Assembly: GCA_041661665.1 (NCBI GenBank)
Contig: JBAZTW010000001.1
Location: forward strand, 62,001-126,000
From: GWC2-45-44 sp041661665
GTDB lineage: Bacteria > Planctomycetota > Phycisphaerae > Sedimentisphaerales > UBA12454
Direction of reading: 5' to 3'
DNA: 64,000 nucleotides
Part shown: piece by piece, positions 59,999-64,000 of the stretch
How the letters are laid out: the number at the start of each line of letters is the position of its first letter
Position numbering within the stretch: the first letter of the stretch is position 1
Position numbers and translations under genes: made by a program
The notes under the pieces: model-generated
Database searches by the model: none
Told to the model about the DNA's origin: nothing
Seen by the model: only the letters and a program-made list of their open reading frames with translations

Positions 59999-60081
59999 AT
60001 TTGGATTTTAACATATCCGATTGAAAAATAAACCCAAAAGACCTTTGATAAACCGCTAAAATTCGATTAAAATATCGGGCT

Positions 60082-60936
60082 ATGAAGTCTTACATAAAAG
60101 AAAAAGTTGTAAAGCTGCAACTGGCTGACGGCTGGCAGGGGGTTGCTGTCGAAAAATGGGCGAAATTAGTTATTGAGCCTGACAAAATAGCGGAAAATCC
60201 TGAAAAAGTCTTTAAATCGGATTCAAATTGCACTACTGCCCTGAAAAAATTCAAATACGGCGCAAAAAAAGCATCCTTAGTGTTTAAGAAAACTGCCGGT
60301 AAATTCAATGTCGGAACACTCTTTGATTTTATAAGAGGAACAAAGGCAGAGAGGAATTTTAATCTTGCTCTCGAACTCAGCGTCAGGGGGATTGACGCGG
60401 CTCTGCCGGCGGCGGCTTTATGGCGGCGGAAGGGTGTCGGTGAAGTTGAAGATATTTATTTGACGGAATTCATCCCCGACAGCATAAGTTTGTATGATGT
60501 CGCTTTTGGGAGAAATCGGGAGATTATCGAAAAATTCAATTCGCGAAAGGAAGTTATAATTCAGGTTGCAATGATTCTTGCCAAACTGCGAAAGGCAGGG
60601 TACTGGCACAGGGATTCCAAGGCCGGGAATTTTATAGTGTATAAAAACGGCGATGGAAACTGGCGGACTAAATTAGTTGACCTTGACGGCATAAAGCCCA
60701 ATTTCCTGTATCTTGGGAAGAATAATGTAAGGACACTTGCAAAATTGGCTGAAACCCTCACGCGGTTTAAGACGGTTAATTTTACTGACCTTTACAGAGG
60801 TTTTTTCAATTACTGCAGGGAACTGGAAATATATCACGGCGAGAGAAGAAGATGGTTTCGCCGGATTGAGCGGATGACCGTGGCGATGAGAATTACGACG
60901 GCGGTTGCCGATTCGTATAAAGAAGTGGAAAAATAA
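60082..60936 (+). CDS. WaaP/KdkA-like LPS kinase
   Basis: A 284-residue protein-kinase-like enzyme. The catalytic loop HRDSKAGNF (near residue 176) supplies the base Asp and metal-binding Asn, and LVDLDGIKP (near 196) is the DFG-equivalent; an N-terminal Lys in KKASLVFKK may bind ATP. This pattern fits the WaaP/KdkA family that phosphorylates heptose or Kdo in the LPS inner core, working at the cytoplasmic face. The next gene, nine bases downstream, is a GT9 glycosyltransferase, which supports an LPS-core role. Confidence 0.8.
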   Translation: MKSYIKEKVVKLQLADGWQGVAVEKWAKLVIEPDKIAENPEKVFKSDSNCTTALKKFKYGAKKASLVFKKTAGKFNVGTLFDFIRGTKAERNFNLALELSVRGIDAALPAAALWRRKGVGEVEDIYLTEFIPDSISLYDVAFGRNREIIEKFNSRKEVIIQVAMILAKLRKAGYWHRDSKAGNFIVYKNGDGNWRTKLVDLDGIKPNFLYLGKNNVRTLAKLAETLTRFKTVNFTDLYRGFFNYCRELEIYHGERRRWFRRIERMTVAMRITTAVADSYKEVEK

Positions 60937-60945
60937 AAATTAAAA

Positions 60946-61983
60946 ATGACCGAACAAATTAAAAAAATTCTTATAATCAAGCCCAGCGCGATGGGCGATA
61001 TAGTTTTGGCTCTTCCGGCGGTTTGCTGTCTGAAAAAAAGTTTCCCCGATGCGCAGATTCACTGGTTTGTCAGGCCGGAGTTTGCGCCGGTAATCGAAGG
61101 GCATAAATGCGTTGACAGGATTGTGCCGTTTGAACGCAGGAAACTTGGCAAATGGTGGTATCAGCCCGAAGCGTTTGGAGAACTGGTAAGGCTTGTCAAA
61201 TATCTTAGAAATGAAAAGTATGATATTGTTTTCGATTTGCAGGGCAGGTTCAGGAGCGTGATTTTTGCGTGGTTCAGCGGCTGCAAAAAAAGATTCGGCC
61301 CGGCAAAGACGCAGGAATTGACAAAACCTTTTTATACCAACACGGTTGTTCAATCTGCTCAATCCGTTCATTTGGTGGATTATTTTATTGATATAGTTTG
61401 TGCAGCGGGGGCAAAGCGGACGGATGTGGAGTTCAGGCTCAAGCCGAGCGTTAAGGCGGCGGAGGAGTTGAAAAAGAAAATATCGCCAATGGGTGTTGTC
61501 TGGAATAATTACGCTGTTTTTGTGCCTGGCGCAACAGTAGATGCCAAACGCTGGCCGATAGAAAATTTTGCAGTCCTTGCGGATAAAATTTATGAAAAAT
61601 ACGGCTGCGGTATTGTTGTCTGCGGCGCTGAATCGGAAAATCCTATTGGGGAGAAATTGAAAGAGCTGGCTGATATACCTGTAACGAATTTTGCAGGCAA
61701 TACGAGTATCCCGCAGTTGATTGCGCTTCTGGCCGGTGCGAAATTTGTTGTGAGCAATGATACGGGTCCCGCTCATATTGCTTCGGCATTGGGTGTGCCG
61801 ATGGCCTTGATTTTCGGCTATACCAATCCGAACAGAGTTGGTGTATATGGCAGGAATGAATGTAATGCCGCGATAGAGCCGGATAAACGCGGTAGCGATG
61901 TTGAAAGCAAAAATCCTGCGCACGATATAAAAAATGTGAGCGTTGAAAATGTTTTTGAAATTATTAACCGGCAACTGGAATAA
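60946..61983 (+). CDS. GT9-family LPS glycosyltransferase (heptosyltransferase-like)
   Basis: The 345-residue protein has the two-domain GT-B layout of ADP-heptose:LPS heptosyltransferases: ILIIKPSAMGDIVLALPAV (about 7-25), IHWFVRPEFAPVIEGH, DIVFDLQGRFRS, and C-terminal VFVPGATVDAKRWPIENFA, LAGAKFVVSNDTGPAHIASALG and ALIFGYTNPNRVG. SNDTGPAHIA is the nucleotide-sugar signature. Whether the donor is ADP-heptose or another sugar is not decidable here. It forms a short operon with the upstream kinase and probably the DUF2062 gene 14 bases downstream. Confidence 0.88.
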   Translation: MTEQIKKILIIKPSAMGDIVLALPAVCCLKKSFPDAQIHWFVRPEFAPVIEGHKCVDRIVPFERRKLGKWWYQPEAFGELVRLVKYLRNEKYDIVFDLQGRFRSVIFAWFSGCKKRFGPAKTQELTKPFYTNTVVQSAQSVHLVDYFIDIVCAAGAKRTDVEFRLKPSVKAAEELKKKISPMGVVWNNYAVFVPGATVDAKRWPIENFAVLADKIYEKYGCGIVVCGAESENPIGEKLKELADIPVTNFAGNTSIPQLIALLAGAKFVVSNDTGPAHIASALGVPMALIFGYTNPNRVGVYGRNECNAAIEPDKRGSDVESKNPAHDIKNVSVENVFEIINRQLE

Positions 61984-61997
61984 TTTATAGAATAATT

Positions 61998-62558
61998 ATG
62001 GCAAAAATCGCGAGAAAGAAAAGAAAACATAAAATCCTGCGTTATCTTGAGTATAAGATTCTGCATATTGAAGATTCGCCGCACAAAATCTCGCTTGGTG
62101 TTGCGCTGGGGTTGTTTATAGCCTGGACGCCGCTGCTTGGGCTGCACATATTTATGGCGATAGCGATGAGCGTGCTTTTGAAGGCTAATAAATTCGCGGC
62201 GCTGGTGAGTATATGGGTGAGCAATGTTTTTACTTTTGCTATTATCTACTATCCTGCTTATGTGGTGGGGCGGGTTATCTGCAATATATTTGCGATGCAC
62301 GAAAACCAAAACGAAGAGCAGGTAAGTCATATCTTCGGCGAACTTTTTAAACCAAGCAATGTAATGGCAGGGATATTTTCAAAGGCGTACTGGGTCAGAT
62401 TCTGGACGCTTACAAAATCAATCGGACCTGAGTTGTGGGTAGGCTGTACAGTAGTAGGTCTGGCTGTTGCAATTGGCGGATATCTAATCTGCTACTATAT
62501 GATTAAAAATCACCGCGAAAAAAATCCGCACAGGCGATATAGGGTTATTAGTCAGTAG
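61998..62558 (+). CDS. DUF2062 membrane protein
   Basis: A 186-residue protein with a very basic N-terminus (KIARKKRKHKILRYLEYK) and three hydrophobic segments: ISLGVALGLFIAWTPLLGLH, AALVSIWVSNVFTFAIIYYP and LWVGCTVVGLAVAIGGYLI. The pattern SPHKISLGVALGLFIAWTP is the DUF2062 signature. The family's role is not established, but it is often located near glycosyltransferase genes, as here. The last 11 bases overlap the convergent DUF2007 gene. Confidence 0.85.
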   Translation: MAKIARKKRKHKILRYLEYKILHIEDSPHKISLGVALGLFIAWTPLLGLHIFMAIAMSVLLKANKFAALVSIWVSNVFTFAIIYYPAYVVGRVICNIFAMHENQNEEQVSHIFGELFKPSNVMAGIFSKAYWVRFWTLTKSIGPELWVGCTVVGLAVAIGGYLICYYMIKNHREKNPHRRYRVISQ

Positions 62559-62979
62559 CTGGTGTTGGTTCTTTCCACTTGTGGCCGCAGGATTGGCAGG
62601 AGTATGTTTTGATAGAGTATGTTATTGGGAATCTTAGAATAAGAATAGAGAGAAAAGCAGACCAGCGAGAAAACCTTTCATAGTTGATTTCTGTGCCCCC
62701 GCATTTGGGGCATTTCAAGTCATATTCTTCTTCATCTGTAAATTGAGCATTGCCTGCATCGGCAGCAGAAGCTTTTAGTATTTCTTCGGCTTGTTGTTTG
62801 TCGCTATGTTTTATATAAAGTTTTATTCCGCCATCAGCGCTGGCAAGAAGCCAGTAAGTTGCGACAAAATTTTCGCCTGACAAAAAGCAATCTATACCGG
62901 CTGATTCGAGAGATATTTTTGCAATCTCGGCATTTGTATAGTCATTGAATGAAGCGATTTTTATTATTTTTTCATCCAT
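62548..62979 (-). CDS. DUF2007 protein with C-terminal zinc ribbon
   Basis: Residues 1-70 of this 143-residue protein match the DUF2007 'putative signal-transducing' fold (IIKIASFNDYTNAEIAKISL, LESAGIDCFLSGENFV, and KLYIKHSDKQQAEEIL). A zinc ribbon follows: CPKCGG (about 94-99) and CQSCGH (about 130-135), separated by a hydrophobic loop AFLSILILRFPITYSI. The start overlaps the end of ileS by eight bases. No function is established for the family. Confidence 0.8.
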   Translation of the reverse strand: MDEKIIKIASFNDYTNAEIAKISLESAGIDCFLSGENFVATYWLLASADGGIKLYIKHSDKQQAEEILKASAADAGNAQFTDEEEYDLKCPKCGGTEINYERFSRWSAFLSILILRFPITYSIKTYSCQSCGHKWKEPTPATD

Positions 62980-64000
62980 TTACTACCTTTACGCAACGGT
63001 CGCAGAGGTCGGCATGTTCGGTGTTTACCCCGACGCTCGGCCAGTAATTCCAGCAACGCTGACATTTTTGATGGCTGCTCTTTTGAGCATTTACGAGTTT
63101 ATCCGACTTCTTCTTTTCGAGTTTTACTTCGCTTACAATGCAAAGAGCGGCGAAATTTTCAAGCCCGAACTTTTCAACAACAGCTATCAATTCACCATCA
63201 TCAGTATTAATTACGATTGACGATTCCTGATTGCTCGCAATCCGTTCATTTTTACGCAGGCCTTCGAGTTCTTTGAGAACCTCATCACGCAATCCCATCA
63301 GCTTTTCCCATTTTGCTTCATCTTTTTTCCAGTCAATAGAAGCATCAACCTTTGGCATAGAAAGCAAATGAACGCTGTCTGCTGCTTCGGCCTTTACTTC
63401 CATCGATTCATAAATTTCTTCAGCAGTGTGGACGAGAATCGGTGCAAGCATTCTGTTCAGACTGTCGAGAATTTTAAACATCGCGGTCTGTGCGCTTTTG
63501 CGGGACAGTGAATCTTTGCCGTCGCAATAGAGCCTGTCTTTCAGAACATCCATATAAATACTGCTCATTTCAACCGAGCAGAAATTGTAAATCAGCGTAT
63601 AAACCTTGTGGAACAGGAAGTTTTCATAAGAATCCTGAACATCAGCAATGAGTTTCTGCAACTGCTGCATTGCCCATTTGTCTATGTCGTACATTTTGTC
63701 ATAGGCGACAGTGTGCTGAGCCGGGTCAAAGCCCGACAAGTTGCTGAGCAGATAACGGATTGTATTTCTGATTTTGCGGTACGCATCCTGCAATCTGCTG
63801 ATTAACGCATCGCTGCAACGCATATCTTCCTGATAATTGACGCTTGAGACCCAAAGACGCAGAATGTCTGCGCCATATTTGGTGATTTCTTCCTGAGCGC
63901 TGACGTAGTTGCCAAGCGATTTGGATTGCTTTCTGCCCTGGTCGTCAACGGTAAAGCCGTGCGTGAGAACTGTTTTGAATGGCGGACAGCCGATTACGCC
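62972..64000 (-). CDS. ileS: Isoleucyl-tRNA synthetase, C-terminal part (partial)
   Basis: The frame is open to the right edge; about 343 C-terminal residues are visible. The class I KMSKS loop reads KQSKSLGN, preceded by LTHGFTVDDQGR, and followed by YGADILRLWVSS, the anticodon-binding helix bundle (RKIRNTIRYLLSNL, DKWAMQQLQKLI, FNFCSVEMSSIYMDVLKDR in outline), and a C-terminal zinc site with CQRCWNYW and CDRCVKVV. Features match bacterial IleRS of the eubacterial zinc-binding form. The N-terminal catalytic half and editing domain lie beyond the window. Confidence 0.96.
   Translation of the reverse strand, partial: GVIGCPPFKTVLTHGFTVDDQGRKQSKSLGNYVSAQEEITKYGADILRLWVSSVNYQEDMRCSDALISRLQDAYRKIRNTIRYLLSNLSGFDPAQHTVAYDKMYDIDKWAMQQLQKLIADVQDSYENFLFHKVYTLIYNFCSVEMSSIYMDVLKDRLYCDGKDSLSRKSAQTAMFKILDSLNRMLAPILVHTAEEIYESMEVKAEAADSVHLLSMPKVDASIDWKKDEAKWEKLMGLRDEVLKELEGLRKNERIASNQESSIVINTDDGELIAVVEKFGLENFAALCIVSEVKLEKKKSDKLVNAQKSSHQKCQRCWNYWPSVGVNTEHADLCDRCVKVVNG

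Noticed and set aside
60940..61974. A long (344-codon) minus-strand frame opposite the GT9 gene
   Set aside because: The plus frame encodes a clear glycosyltransferase with family motifs; the antisense frame is Asn/Arg/Phe-rich and is a codon-use shadow.

Overview
The window looks like a draft scaffold (ten Ns at 53278-53287) from a Gram-negative member of the Planctomycetota, most likely class Phycisphaerae near Sedimentisphaerales. This placement is inferred from gene content: seven adjacent PEP-CTERM proteins with short VPEPAT...LLRRKK tails, a planctomycete-style pseudopilin with an H-x10-DG motif, LPS genes (lptB, a WaaP-like kinase, a GT9 heptosyltransferase), pectin/uronate catabolism and an unusual FabF/FabF/FabZ/ACP/FabZ cluster. 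No rRNA, CRISPR array, prophage or complete transposase was seen.

Layout. 1-3421: end of a PPOX-like gene, a secreted helical-repeat protein, a GIY-YIG nuclease gene inside dispersed repeats, a zinc-ribbon membrane protein and two tandem candidate sRNAs. 3422-11154 (minus): 5-formyl-THF cyclo-ligase, rarA, and a three-gene PilM/N/O-like membrane operon. 11453-12209: an IS66-like MITE and tRNA genes Ser, Lys, Met and Glu. 12324-22850 (plus): a C45-type acyltransferase fusion, a pectate-lyase-fold protein, then gnd, uxaC, a DUF4861-GH88 fusion and exuT behind one strong promoter, a pathway for oligouronide uptake and breakdown. 23012-26633: divergent pseudopilin gene and pckG.

26730-35012: rsmB-fmt-def-lptB, rex, an exported unknown, a candidate sRNA and comEC. 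35282-37197: a second MITE, apparently supplying part of the greA promoter, then greA and serS. 37404-41520 (minus): two ketosynthases, two FabZ-type dehydratases and a long ACP. 41577-48206: yebC, hisG, a degenerate endonuclease III-fold protein, rbfA, infB, nusA. 48224-48522: a structured RNA between a strong promoter and nusA. 48593-50610: LysM-L,D-transpeptidase and rpe. 50782-56846: the PEP-CTERM cluster, two genes of which share a conserved leader RNA. 57065-64000: tilS, a periplasmic repeat protein, a Nudix hydrolase, LPS-core genes, DUF2062, DUF2007 and the 3' part of ileS.

Most notable: the two dehydratases carry complementary active-site losses (one keeps His and has Gln for Glu; the other keeps Glu and has Asn for His), while one ketosynthase has lost its second catalytic His. 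FabZ active sites are built across the dimer interface, so this suggests an obligate heterodimeric fatty-acid or polyketide-like system. Other strong observations are two MITE copies with 8-bp target duplications and several candidate structured RNAs with matching promoters, terminators or G-U-only pairings that fix the transcribed strand.
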